Assembly (NCBI RefSeq): GCF_014705615.1
Contig: NZ_JACXJA010000042.1
Coordinates: 1 to 64,000 of the forward strand
Source of the DNA: Paenibacillus oceani
GTDB taxonomy: Bacteria; Bacillota; Bacilli; Paenibacillales; NBRC-103111
DNA length: 64,000 bases
Reading direction: 5' to 3'
Shown in pieces: positions 1-8,759 of this stretch. The number at the start of each line of letters is the position of its first letter. Position 1 is the stretch's first letter. The translations under genes were made by a program, and so were the position numbers. Below the pieces are notes generated by a model. The model was not told the origin of the DNA. It saw nothing but the letters and a program-made list of their open reading frames with translations, and ran no database searches.

Positions 1-402
1 CTCAACAGGTGGGGAACCTCATCCATACTCTTGTACGGCTAAAAAACCTAAACATGCTGATCTACTCGGAAAGCAGCCATCCAAGTCACTTTGTCGATAT
101 TTCGAGCGCTACCTGGACTGGGACCGATTCTCCTCAAGAAAAAGGACCTCGGCCTCCACGAAACAGTGGAATTTGAGGTCCTTCCATTTGAAAATGGGGA
201 CGTTCCCCGGTCAGACGAATACTTCTGGGACAAACCCTTCATTTCTTCCGCTTCTATTTTGTGTTGTACTTGATAGTAGCCGTACGCCGGACCGATCTAT
301 AGCACCGCGAGTTGCTCCCCATGTCTCTCGGCCTCCCGGCTTGCGGTATTGCGTTGCAGCCTGAGACGAGAGCCGGCGAGCGGTCGACCCCAACCTAACG
401 GC
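1..402. other. Gene-free left edge with one terminator
   Basis: No reading frame here has a convincing ribosome-binding site or recognisable product. The frames that stay open overlap each other on both strands and look like chance. The only clear structure is the hairpin listed separately at 137-181. A gene running off the left edge cannot be excluded for the first 50 or so bases. Confidence 0.5.
137..181 (-). terminator. Rho-independent terminator of the ABC/DUF1854 operon
   Basis: Read on the minus strand, GGACCTC and GAGGTCC form the outer stem, with CCAC/GTGG as an inner stem, followed by a TTTTTCTT tract. It lies about 220 bases beyond the stop of the last minus-strand gene (ending at 403), so the operon would have a long 3' untranslated region. 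Confidence 0.7.
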
Positions 403-2622
403 CTACACCGCCCGTTCCTCGGCTCCCGCTTTCGGCTTCGCCATATTTCTTTGCGCCGTTACGAGCTTGTAGTAGATGCTTTTGTTTTCCATCAGCTCAT
501 GATGCGTGCCGATCTCGGCGATTTTCCCTTTCTCTAGCACGAGCAGCCGGTCCGCATTACGCAGAGTGGAAAGCCGGTGGGCGATCGCAATCGTCGTCCG
601 ATTCCGGGTCACCCGCTTCAGCGCTTCCTGAATCGCCGTCTCCGTATCGATATCGAGCGAGGCCGTCGCTTCGTCCAGGATCAGGATGCGCGGATTGTTC
701 AGCACCGCCCTTGCGATCGCAAGCCGCTGCCGTTCTCCGCCGGACAAATTGTTGCCGTTCTCATCCAACTTCGTATCATAGCCGTCCGGCAGGCGGATAA
801 TGAAGTCGTGGGCATTCGCCACTCTCGCCGCCTGGATCACTTCCTCGAACGTCGCGTCCGGCTTGGAATACCGGATATTGTCGAAGATCGTTCCGCTGAA
901 CAGGAACGTCTCCTGCAGGACGACGCCGATCTGCTGGCGCAGCTCTTCCTGACGAATCGAGCGGATATCGATGCCGTCGATCAGTATGCGCCCCTCCGTC
1001 ACATCGTAAAACCGGGATACGAGATTGATCAGCGTCGATTTGCCCGATCCGGAATGTCCGACCAGACCGATCATTTCTCCCTGCTTGACCTCGAAGTTAA
1101 TGTCCTTCAGCACCGGTTCATACGATTTGTACCCGAAGATGACGTCCTGGAACTGAATCGAGCCGCGGATCGGATGCTTGACCGAAGACTCCGTATCCAG
1201 CACTTCCGGCTGCTCGTCGATCACGGAGAACACCCGGTCCACCGAGATAACCGCATTCGCCACCCATCTCGGCATAAACATCAGCCACGAGATCGGGCCG
1301 AAGATCATCCCGGCATACATCGTAAACTGGATCAGTTCCCCGAGCGACATCTGCTTATTCAATATCATCGTACAGCCGATCATCAAGACCAGATACTGTC
1401 CGAGCTGGATCAAGTAGTTGGTTACGGGCGACAAAATGCTGAACACTTTTTCGGTTTTGATCGAAGCCCGCATAAAGTCGCCGTTGTACTTCTTAAATTT
1501 GCGGATCTCGGTCTCTTCCTTGCCGAACGCCTTCACGACCCGGATTCCGCTCAGCACGTCATGCAGGAAGGTGCTCGATTTGTCGTAGATTCTCCACTGC
1601 TTGTGAAATAGCTTCCACATGACGTATTTCCAAATGTACATATGGAGAACAGCTACGATCGGAGCCGGCAGCAGCACGACAAGCGCAAGTCTCCAGTCAG
1701 CATGAAACAGCAGATACGTGGCCGACGCCAGCATAATTAATTGGAAGATGGCGGTCGTGCACAGCTCCTGAATCAGGTGGCGAATCCGGTCCGTATCGGA
1801 CGAGATCCGGTTCATCATGTCTCCGGCCCGCTGCGAGGTGAGGAAGCCGAGCGACAGGTTTTGGATTTTGTCGTACACCATCTTTCGCAGATCCGCTGCG
1901 ATGCCCGAGCTGACACCGGCCATGATCCGGCTTTTGGCAATCCCAAGCAGCTCGCCGAACACGAGGACGGCCAGCATCCCCGCGAGAGCGTAGAAAAACA
2001 TCGGGATGCTCCCGGTTTGTCCTTCCGGAGGCTGCAAAGCCGAATTGATCAGCACCTTCTGAAAATACGGTCCGAGCAGCGCCAGTCCAGCGGAGATGAA
2101 TAAGACGACCAGACCGAGGCCGAGCAGGGGCCAGTGCGCTTTGGATACCCCGATCAGCCGCTTGAACGCCGCCGCCTTGCTCATGCATTTCGGGCATACT
2201 CTCGTGCCGGAGATGAGAGGCCCTCCGCACTTGACGCAGATGGCCTCCTCCTCGTTATTGTAGATGCGGATCTTGTTTTTGGCCGACATATCGTTCAAAA
2301 CTTTGGCGATATACCCGTATCTGGCGGCATGCTGCATCGTCACCCGGACGATGATCCGCTTCGTGCCGTTTTCCACCGTTTCGAGCACGGCATTGCCGAT
2401 CAGCGGGACGATTTTGTATTCCGTTCCGGATGAGATTACGCCGCTGGAGAGAGTTTGCCCCTGCTCGACATAAGCCCACTTCTCCGTCCCGATGACCAGG
2501 TACCCCGGCGTTCGCTGTCCGCTCAAAGACAGGTCGGCAGGGACGCAATAGGCGATAGGCTCCCCGACGGCATGCTGGGCGGCATGCATATCCTGCTGCG
2601 AGAGCGTATAATTTAAGTTCAT
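403..2622 (-). CDS. ABC exporter, fused permease-ATPase with zinc ribbon
   Basis: A 739-residue half-transporter of the ABCB type. The N-terminal 125 residues are not membrane-like and end in a zinc ribbon with two CxxC pairs at about 129/132 and 143/146. Six membrane helices follow, then an ATPase domain with Walker A GHSGSGKST, signature LSGGERQRLAIARA and Walker B RILILDEATASLD, all intact. The start ATG has GGAGG about 5 bases upstream. It is the last gene of a three-gene operon with a second, similarly built ABC half and a DUF1854 protein, so the two halves probably form a heterodimer. The substrate is unknown. Homologues next to DUF1854 in proteobacteria carry the label cyanophycin metabolism-associated, but no cyanophycin gene is visible in this window. 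Confidence 0.9.
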   Translation of the reverse strand: MNLNYTLSQQDMHAAQHAVGEPIAYCVPADLSLSGQRTPGYLVIGTEKWAYVEQGQTLSSGVISSGTEYKIVPLIGNAVLETVENGTKRIIVRVTMQHAARYGYIAKVLNDMSAKNKIRIYNNEEEAICVKCGGPLISGTRVCPKCMSKAAAFKRLIGVSKAHWPLLGLGLVVLFISAGLALLGPYFQKVLINSALQPPEGQTGSIPMFFYALAGMLAVLVFGELLGIAKSRIMAGVSSGIAADLRKMVYDKIQNLSLGFLTSQRAGDMMNRISSDTDRIRHLIQELCTTAIFQLIMLASATYLLFHADWRLALVVLLPAPIVAVLHMYIWKYVMWKLFHKQWRIYDKSSTFLHDVLSGIRVVKAFGKEETEIRKFKKYNGDFMRASIKTEKVFSILSPVTNYLIQLGQYLVLMIGCTMILNKQMSLGELIQFTMYAGMIFGPISWLMFMPRWVANAVISVDRVFSVIDEQPEVLDTESSVKHPIRGSIQFQDVIFGYKSYEPVLKDINFEVKQGEMIGLVGHSGSGKSTLINLVSRFYDVTEGRILIDGIDIRSIRQEELRQQIGVVLQETFLFSGTIFDNIRYSKPDATFEEVIQAARVANAHDFIIRLPDGYDTKLDENGNNLSGGERQRLAIARAVLNNPRILILDEATASLDIDTETAIQEALKRVTRNRTTIAIAHRLSTLRNADRLLVLEKGKIAEIGTHHELMENKSIYYKLVTAQRNMAKPKAGAEERAV

Positions 2623-2662
2623 TTCAGCCTCCGATTTTCTTAGGAAGTGCGTTTGCGTTTGC

Positions 2663-3271
2663 CTACATGCACATCTCGACCATCCGGTATTCCTTGTCGG
2701 TCAGCTTCTCCAGATCGGGGATGATGAACCGGTTGCCGTCGACATCGGAGATGAGCAGCCGGCTTTCCGATACCAGCTTCACATTGCCTCCGCCGCCCCG
2801 TACGGTGAACCGGCAAAGCCCGGCGGTCGTTTCCGTCTCCCAGTAGGAGTAGCCGAACTCCTCTTTGATCTTGACCACTTTCGTAATCTCGGGAGCGAAA
2901 TACCGGATTTTCACCTGTTCCTCAAGCAGATCGGCCGTCTCCTTCGGAAAGTCGTCCAGCGATTGGATCATTCCGATTTCTTTATTCTCAATCGTCCGGA
3001 TCGAGATGTAGATCCGCTTGTTCGTATGCGGGAACGAGCAATGCACGTACACGGAAGGCGTTTCTTCGCCGTCGACGGTTACGGTCAGCATATTGCCGGC
3101 CGTTTTCTTGAACGAGGCGTTGTCTTTCGTCAAGTAGCGGATCTTGGCCGCATCGGCGAGATCCGACTCTTTGCTCCCGGTCTGCTCCTGGCCTATCGGC
3201 ACCTCTTCCTTTTTTTCCTCCTCCGGGCTTGCTTCCGTAACCGCAGCCGCAGCCGTAGTCGTAGTCGTCAT
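2663..3271 (-). CDS. DUF1854 family protein
   Basis: A 202-residue soluble protein. The first 40 residues are Thr/Ala/Glu-rich and probably disordered. The rest matches what I recall of DUF1854: RYLT near the start, repeated hydrophobic strands, and the closing EKLTDKEYRMVEM. Its ATG overlaps the stop of the upstream ABC gene by four bases (ATGA), with GAGGTGG upstream, which indicates translational coupling. The downstream ABC half starts 41 bases later. Position between two ABC halves suggests an accessory subunit or regulator of that transporter. No enzymatic motif is visible. Confidence 0.8.
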   Translation of the reverse strand: MTTTTTAAAAVTEASPEEEKKEEVPIGQEQTGSKESDLADAAKIRYLTKDNASFKKTAGNMLTVTVDGEETPSVYVHCSFPHTNKRIYISIRTIENKEIGMIQSLDDFPKETADLLEEQVKIRYFAPEITKVVKIKEEFGYSYWETETTAGLCRFTVRGGGGNVKLVSESRLLISDVDGNRFIIPDLEKLTDKEYRMVEMCM

Positions 3272-5565
3272 GCGATAACCACCTCTTTCATCTTCAATGC
3301 CTCATCGTGCTTTTTCACAAGACCGTGATAGGTGCCTTCTTTCGCCATCAGCTCATCGTGCGTCCCGGCTTCGACGACTTTGCCGTGATCCATCACGAGC
3401 AGGTAATCGGCATTTCTCAGCGTGGACAGCCGGTGCGCGATTGCGATCGTCGTTCTGCCCTTGATCAGCGAATCGAGCGCCTCCTGAATTTGCAGCTCCG
3501 TCTCCGTATCCAGCGAAGCCGTCGCTTCGTCGAGTATTAGCACTTTCGGATTATGAAGGATAGCGCGCGCGATCGACAACCGCTGCTTCTCGCCGCCGGA
3601 CAAATTGTACCCCCCTGTTCCGATAATCGTATCGTAGCCATCAGGCAGCTTCTCGATATAATCGTGGGCGTTGGCAATCTTCGCCGCATAAATAATATCG
3701 TCTACGGTGCATTCGGGATCGGCGTAAGCGATATTCTCGGCGATGCTTCCCGAGAACACGTAGACATCCTGCGAGACGATGCCGATATGTTTGCGAAGCG
3801 ACGCGGTCGTCATATCTTTCACGTTGATGCCGTCGATCCGGATCTCGCCTTCATTGACGTCGTACAGTCTGGAGATCAGATTGACGAGCGTCGATTTGCC
3901 CGCTCCGGAATGGCCGACGACTCCGATCATTTGGCCCGGCTTCGCGTGCATGGACACCTCTTTCAGAATCGCCTTGTTCGGCTCGTAGCCGAAAACGACG
4001 TTCCGGACGACGATATCGCCCTTCATCTCGGTCAGCTCGACGGCGTCCATTTTCTCCGCCACTTCCGGAACCGCGTCCTGGATCTCGAAGATGCGCTGGG
4101 CCGCCGACATACAGTGGGACCACCAGTTGACGATATTGTTCATAAACTGAATCGGGCCGTACAGCATATACATATAATTGACGAACGTCAGCACTTGACC
4201 GAACGTAAACTGATCCTTCATCACCATCCAGCCGCCGAACGCCCAGATCAGAATTCCGCCTGTCTGCGTGAGCAGGTTCAGTACCGGGAATACCGTTCCG
4301 CCCATCTTGTTGACCGTCTGCTCGGCGTGCGAAAACGACAGGTTCGCTTTTTGGAAGCGCTCTATCTCCTGCTGCTCCTTGCCGAACGCTTTGACGACCC
4401 TCGTCCCGCGGATCGTGTCGCTGATGATCGAGTTCAGCGCGCTCACCTTCCGGTGCCTTCTCCACGACAGCCTCCACAGCCTCGGAAACACTTTGCGGAC
4501 GATATAAAAGACGATCGGCAGCGGCAGGAAACATAGCAGCGTTAGCTTCCAGTCCATAACAAGCAATATGGCGGTAATCCCGATAATATTCATCGCATTG
4601 ACGATAAAATACGACAGCCCGTCAACGAAGAAATATTGGAGCTCAGTCGCGTCGTTGTTCACCCGGGTCATCAGCTGTCCGGTCTGCTTTCTCTGGAAAA
4701 AGTTAAGCGACAGCCGCTGCATGGACGAAAACACGCTGGACTTCAGGTCAAACGATACGAGGGCCGCCGTTTTGGCGATAATCATCCCGAAAAACACGCC
4801 GAACAGCAGCGACAACGTGCGAAAGGCGACAATGAGCAGGACGACCAGACCGATTTTCCCGGCGAACGTCCCTTCTCCTCCGAGCGCCTGATCGAACAGG
4901 ACCGTCCCCTGCAAGTAAGGAATGACAAGTCCCGTGCCCGAGTTCAGCAGCATAAACAGGACGATGAAAAAGATCGAAACCTTGTACTTCCCCGCAAACG
5001 ACAGCAGTCTCGTAAAGATCGCATGTTTCTTGATGCACTTCGGGCATACCTTCCGGCCTTTATCCGGGTAGATCATCCCGCACTTCGGACAAGACGCCGA
5101 TTCCTCTTCCGCCAATTCCTGGCTGTCGATCTCCTCGTTGTTCTTCAGCTTTTTGAACAGCGTGGTCAGCTTCGCCGCACGGCTCATATGCTCGTTCGTA
5201 AAAGCGGCGACAACCTTTTCCTTCCCCTCCTCCTTGACAACGATCATCCCCGAAGCGACAAGATTGACGACCGACACGGCATCCAGTTGATCGAGCCGGA
5301 TCGATTCCATCGTCCACGGTCCGGATGAGACCGTTTTCAGAGATGCTTTGTCCTTTTGTTTCCGGACGAACCCTTTGTAGTTTTTCTCTTGGGACGGCTG
5401 CCCGCCGCTCGACACCATCGTCAACGATTCCCGGCTGAGCAGCAAGTACGTATCCACGAAGCTGCCTTCCGTCGTCCGGTCGCAGACCATCCAGTAGACG
5501 ATCTCGTCCGCCGTTCTCCGGTTCTGCGCAAGTACGGTTACCATTTCGTTTGGAAGTGTCCTCAT
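3268..5565 (-). CDS. ABC exporter, fused permease-ATPase with N-terminal domain and zinc ribbon
   Basis: The first gene of the operon, 765 residues from the chosen start. The N-terminal part (about 1-140) is a beta-rich domain of PH-like appearance, followed by a zinc ribbon with two CxxC pairs (SCPKCG and VCPKC) just before the membrane domain. Six membrane segments follow, then an ATPase with GHSGAGKST, LSGGEKQRLSIARA and VLILDEATASLD. A longer frame begins at 5619. I prefer the second ATG of the pair at 5568/5565, because GGAG lies five bases upstream of it. Sharing the ribbon-permease-ATPase layout with the gene at 403-2622 supports a heterodimeric exporter. Confidence 0.88.
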   Translation of the reverse strand: MRTLPNEMVTVLAQNRRTADEIVYWMVCDRTTEGSFVDTYLLLSRESLTMVSSGGQPSQEKNYKGFVRKQKDKASLKTVSSGPWTMESIRLDQLDAVSVVNLVASGMIVVKEEGKEKVVAAFTNEHMSRAAKLTTLFKKLKNNEEIDSQELAEEESASCPKCGMIYPDKGRKVCPKCIKKHAIFTRLLSFAGKYKVSIFFIVLFMLLNSGTGLVIPYLQGTVLFDQALGGEGTFAGKIGLVVLLIVAFRTLSLLFGVFFGMIIAKTAALVSFDLKSSVFSSMQRLSLNFFQRKQTGQLMTRVNNDATELQYFFVDGLSYFIVNAMNIIGITAILLVMDWKLTLLCFLPLPIVFYIVRKVFPRLWRLSWRRHRKVSALNSIISDTIRGTRVVKAFGKEQQEIERFQKANLSFSHAEQTVNKMGGTVFPVLNLLTQTGGILIWAFGGWMVMKDQFTFGQVLTFVNYMYMLYGPIQFMNNIVNWWSHCMSAAQRIFEIQDAVPEVAEKMDAVELTEMKGDIVVRNVVFGYEPNKAILKEVSMHAKPGQMIGVVGHSGAGKSTLVNLISRLYDVNEGEIRIDGINVKDMTTASLRKHIGIVSQDVYVFSGSIAENIAYADPECTVDDIIYAAKIANAHDYIEKLPDGYDTIIGTGGYNLSGGEKQRLSIARAILHNPKVLILDEATASLDTETELQIQEALDSLIKGRTTIAIAHRLSTLRNADYLLVMDHGKVVEAGTHDELMAKEGTYHGLVKKHDEALKMKEVVIA

Positions 5566-5778
5566 CATCTCTCCAAATCCCTGCAAATTGGAATTTTTTT
5601 GGTACATAACACCAATCATACAACGTCTGCGCCGATCCGAAAAGGGAAAAAATCTTTGATAAACAACATGTAATCGGGTAGTTTTACGACTTAAGTCGAA
5701 GCTTCTCCGCCGTTCCTAATCTAACGAAAGAATACAGCGAAATGGGGCATAATCGGGACCATCGGCAAAATCCATTCC

Positions 5779-5792
5779 CAAACATTTGTTCC
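5779..5792 (-). promoter_or_regulatory. Candidate LexA (DinR) box 1
   Basis: The minus strand reads GGAACAAATGTTTG. The core GAAC-RNRY-GTTY of the Gram-positive SOS box is met; only the outermost base on each side departs from CGAACRNRYGTTYC. A second box lies 29 bases away, centre to centre. Confidence 0.45.
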
Positions 5793-5807
5793 CATACAAA
5801 GATTACC

Positions 5808-5821
5808 AGAACATGCGTTTG
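5808..5821 (+). promoter_or_regulatory. Candidate LexA (DinR) box 2
   Basis: The plus strand reads AGAACATGCGTTTG, again meeting the GAAC-RNRY-GTTY core. The regulated gene is unclear. The nearest minus-strand start is the ABC operon about 240 bases away; to the right lies only the 3' end of argS. Confidence 0.45.
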
Positions 5822-5870
5822 CAAGCAACAAAAGTTTTAGCTGCTCCTGTTATAAAAAACAGGGCCGGAA

Positions 5871-5900
5871 CAAATAAAAGAAGGCCCCGCAAATGGGGCC
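5871..5900 (-). terminator. Terminator downstream of argS
   Basis: The minus strand shows GGCCCC-ATTTGC-GGGGCC followed by TTCTTTTATTTG. It lies about 145 bases past the argS stop. Confidence 0.65.
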
Positions 5901-6043
5901 GACTGTTCAATCAATCGAGCTGTTTGTACAAAAGAAAGCAGGAGAGCCAAGCTTAGCCTCAGCAAGTCACCCTGCCTTAGCCCCTATAATAGCCTGCGTG
6001 ATCACCGTTTCTTGATCAGCAAAAACATTGCGGCAAATGCGAG

Positions 6044-7762
6044 CTAAATGCGCTCCGGCGACTGCATGCCGATCAGGCTCATACCGGTGCGCAACACCGT
6101 GCACATCGAGCGCACAAGCGCCAGGCGCGCCGCACGAAGTCCGGGATCGTCCACGAGAATCGGACATTCGTGGTAGAACCGGTTGAAGCTTTGCGCGATA
6201 TCGATCAGATGACGGCTGACGACCGACGGCTCCAGCTTCTCCATCGCCTGCATCACTTTATCCGGGAACGCCGCCAGCTCCTTCAGCACCTGCTGCGCTT
6301 CCGCGTTGGCCAGCAGCGCCGCGTCGATTTCTGCGACCGAAGGCGCAGGACCGCCGCCGGCCGCTTCCGCCTTGCGAAGAACGCTGCGTGCGCGGGCATA
6401 CGTGTATTGCACGTACGGACCGGACTCGCCTTCGAAGTTGAGCACGTCCTTCCAGGAGAACGAGATGTCCTTGATCCGGTTGTTGCTCAAATCGTTGAAA
6501 ATAACTGCGCCGACGCCAACCTGCAGCGCGACTTCATCTTTATTTTCGAGCGACGGGTTTTTGCTGTCGATAATTTCCCGCGTCTTGTCAATCGACTGGC
6601 GCAGCAAATCTTCCAGCAGCACGACGTTGCCCTTGCGCGTCGCGAAGCGGACGCCTTCGAGACTGACGCGCCCGAACGCCACATGCACGAGCCGCTTCGC
6701 CCAGTCGTAGCCCATCAGCTCGATGACCTTGAACCACTGGGCAAAGTGCAGATTTTGCGCATAATCGGTCACATAAATCGCCTTGTCGAAATCGTACGTT
6801 TTTTTGCGGTACAGCGCAGCCGCTATATCCCGCGTATGATACAAGGTGCCTCCGTCTTTTTTCAATATAAGCGCCGGAGCCATGTTATATTCGTCGAGCC
6901 GGACGAGATAAGCGCCCTGGTCTTCCTCCAGCAGCCCTTTCTCCTTCAGCTCGTCGACGACCGCGCCCATCTTGTCGTTATAGAAGCTTTCGCCTGCATC
7001 TGAATCGAACGTGACGCCAAGCAGCCCGTAGATCCGGTTAAATTCCTTGTAGCTGATCTCCTTGAACCAGCGCCACAGCCGCAGCGACTCTTCGTCGCCC
7101 TGCTCCAGCTTGACGAACCAGGCGCGCGCGTCGTCCTCGAGCTCCGGTCTCGCTTCCGCCTCATCGTGAAACTTCACGTACAGCCGCATCAGCTCTTCGA
7201 TCTCGCCTTCCTCGACCTGACGCTCGTCCCCCCATAGCTTGTAGGCGGTAATCAGTTTGCCGAACTGCGTTCCCCAGTCGCCCAGATGGTTAATCCCGAC
7301 ACAATCAAAACCAAGAAACCGGTGAATCCGGTACAACGCATTGCCGATCACCGTCGATCTCAGATGGCCGACGTGGAACGGTTTGGCGATATTCGGCGAG
7401 GAGAAATCGATCACGATCGTTTTGCCTTTGCCCAGCTCGCTCGCTCCGAACCGTTCTCCGTCACGCTCTACTGCGCGGAGCACATCCGCGGCAAACGAAC
7501 GTTTGTCCAGAAATACGTTGAAATATCCCGATACGGCCTTTGTCTCCGCAATCGAAGGATGCTGCGGCAGCGAGCTTGCGAGCCGCTCGGCGATTTGCTG
7601 CGGCGATTGGCGCAGCGCCTTGCTCAGCTTGAAGCAAGGGAGCGACAGATCGCCCATCTCCGCATTGGGCGGCACCTCCAGCATCGACTCGATCGCGGCG
7701 GCGTCCAAGCCTTCCATCGCCGAGGCAACCAGGGCCGCCACCGTTTGTTTATACTCTCTCAT
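6044..7762 (-). CDS. argS: Arginyl-tRNA synthetase
   Basis: Class I synthetase charging tRNA-Arg, 572 residues from the chosen start. An N-terminal Add-1-type domain (about 1-85) precedes the catalytic fold, which carries the HIGH-type motif HVGHLRST near residue 132. The class I lysine motif is degenerate, as usual for ArgS (RFATRKGN region). The last 120 residues form the DALR anticodon-binding domain, ending in SLIGMQSPERI. The frame opens at 7774, but the inner ATG at 7762 has GGAG six bases upstream. The gene stands alone; no T-box leader was recognised upstream. Confidence 0.95.
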   Translation of the reverse strand: MREYKQTVAALVASAMEGLDAAAIESMLEVPPNAEMGDLSLPCFKLSKALRQSPQQIAERLASSLPQHPSIAETKAVSGYFNVFLDKRSFAADVLRAVERDGERFGASELGKGKTIVIDFSSPNIAKPFHVGHLRSTVIGNALYRIHRFLGFDCVGINHLGDWGTQFGKLITAYKLWGDERQVEEGEIEELMRLYVKFHDEAEARPELEDDARAWFVKLEQGDEESLRLWRWFKEISYKEFNRIYGLLGVTFDSDAGESFYNDKMGAVVDELKEKGLLEEDQGAYLVRLDEYNMAPALILKKDGGTLYHTRDIAAALYRKKTYDFDKAIYVTDYAQNLHFAQWFKVIELMGYDWAKRLVHVAFGRVSLEGVRFATRKGNVVLLEDLLRQSIDKTREIIDSKNPSLENKDEVALQVGVGAVIFNDLSNNRIKDISFSWKDVLNFEGESGPYVQYTYARARSVLRKAEAAGGGPAPSVAEIDAALLANAEAQQVLKELAAFPDKVMQAMEKLEPSVVSRHLIDIAQSFNRFYHECPILVDDPGLRAARLALVRSMCTVLRTGMSLIGMQSPERI

Positions 7763-7881
7763 CTTGTTCTCCATCCTTTATATACGAGTGTCTGGTACCG
7801 ATAACCAGCTTTCCGGTTCGCCCGCGATTGTTCCTGCGAAGCCGTTCGGAAGTCATCCGTCCTCCATTCGCTTTCGTCTAG

Positions 7882-7905
7882 CAAAAACACCCCGAACGGG
7901 GTGCT
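7882..7905 (-). terminator. Terminator downstream of the DUF1361 gene
   Basis: The minus strand reads GCACCCCGTTCGGGGTG followed by TTTTTGC, a compact strong hairpin about 95 bases past the DUF1361 stop. Confidence 0.8.
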
Positions 7906-7998
7906 GACGCTTGGAACAATCGCCTTCCTATCTTTTTTTCCATTATAGAGAACCGACTTGGCGAAGTAAAGCGCGCTTTGTCAGGCTGATCGATCATC

Positions 7999-8661
7999 TT
8001 ATCGTCCCGTCCGCGGATGACTCGCCACATGATAAAAAACGGCGTACACGGCTCCCGTAAACAAGCCGAATGCGAATATAAACAGCAGCGCATCCGGCCG
8101 CTGCACGATCTCTATCGAATCGACCGCAATCCTCCAGGGTCGCGTCACCAGATCCCAGCTGTTCCAGCGCAGCACGCGTCCCAGATAGACGCCGACCGCT
8201 CCCAGCAGCAGGACAACACCCGCGAACAGATGACCCGCAACCGCCCCGCAGCGCCGGAGCACTTCCAGGTGCAGCCCGTACAACGAGATCGCCCCGAGAA
8301 ACCAGCCCAGCATCGCGGCCAGCATGTTCACCGACAAGTCGAAGTACAAGGTCGTCTTATCGCTCGCCCAGCTCAGATGAATCAGGTCCGTCACGATATA
8401 AGAAGAGTTCGGATAAAAAGCGAGCCAGACAAGCCCCCACGCCGCAGCAAGCAGGCCGGGCTTGCGGCCGCCGGCCAACGTGCGGCAAGCGAGGCGGGAA
8501 GCGGCAAGAGGTATCCAGGCCAGCAGCAGATTCGGAACAATCAGCCACCTGAACGTCCCCTCGCCCGTATAAGCGATACGCAGGCCGACCATCGCCGCAC
8601 AGAGGACGCTAGACGCTATTAATGCCCACAGAACCGGGCGGGACAGGCGATCGTCCAACAT
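7999..8661 (-). CDS. DUF1361 integral membrane protein
   Basis: A 220-residue protein with about six hydrophobic segments. It matches my recollection of DUF1361: AWIPLAASRL near the second segment, FYPNSSYIVTDLIHL, then the stretch LGRVLRWNSWDLVTRP. The start ATG has GGAGAGGGGAG upstream. The family has no assigned function that I know. It appears monocistronic, with its own terminator and no functional link to argS or the HD-GYP gene. Confidence 0.8.
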   Translation of the reverse strand: MLDDRLSRPVLWALIASSVLCAAMVGLRIAYTGEGTFRWLIVPNLLLAWIPLAASRLACRTLAGGRKPGLLAAAWGLVWLAFYPNSSYIVTDLIHLSWASDKTTLYFDLSVNMLAAMLGWFLGAISLYGLHLEVLRRCGAVAGHLFAGVVLLLGAVGVYLGRVLRWNSWDLVTRPWRIAVDSIEIVQRPDALLFIFAFGLFTGAVYAVFYHVASHPRTGR

Positions 8662-8721
8662 CTTTTCTCCCCTCTCCTAGAAAATGGTTGCTATCATCAT
8701 ACCGGATTGGCCGGTAAAGCG

Positions 8722-8759
8722 CAAAAAAACCCGGAACGGATCAAGATCCGCTTCCGGGA
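8722..8759 (-). terminator. Terminator overlapping the HD-GYP stop codon
   Basis: On the minus strand a CCCGGAAGCGGATC / GATCCGTTCCGGG hairpin is followed by TTTTTTTGCG. The TGA of the HD-GYP gene (8741-8743) lies in the loop region. Confidence 0.8.

Larger units (their letters stand above)
5566..6043. other. 478-base intergenic region with paired LexA-like sites
   Basis: No supported gene. It holds a perfect 12-base palindrome CGACTTAAGTCG near 5688-5699, two LexA/DinR-like boxes and the argS terminator, the last two listed separately. A TATGAT near 5617-5622 on the minus strand could be a -10 for the ABC operon, but no good -35 accompanies it. Confidence 0.5.

Noticed and set aside
91-273. 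60-residue plus-strand frame at the left edge
   Set aside because: No ribosome-binding site, spans the minus-strand terminator hairpin and matches nothing known.
577-1611. Long plus-strand frame opposite the ABC gene
   Set aside because: Arg/His/Asp-rich shadow of the real minus-strand gene, typical of antisense frames in GC-rich coding DNA. The same applies to the long frames opposite argS, the YhaN-like gene and pyrD.
7763-7881. T-box leader for argS
   Set aside because: Too short a leader and no T-box sequence.
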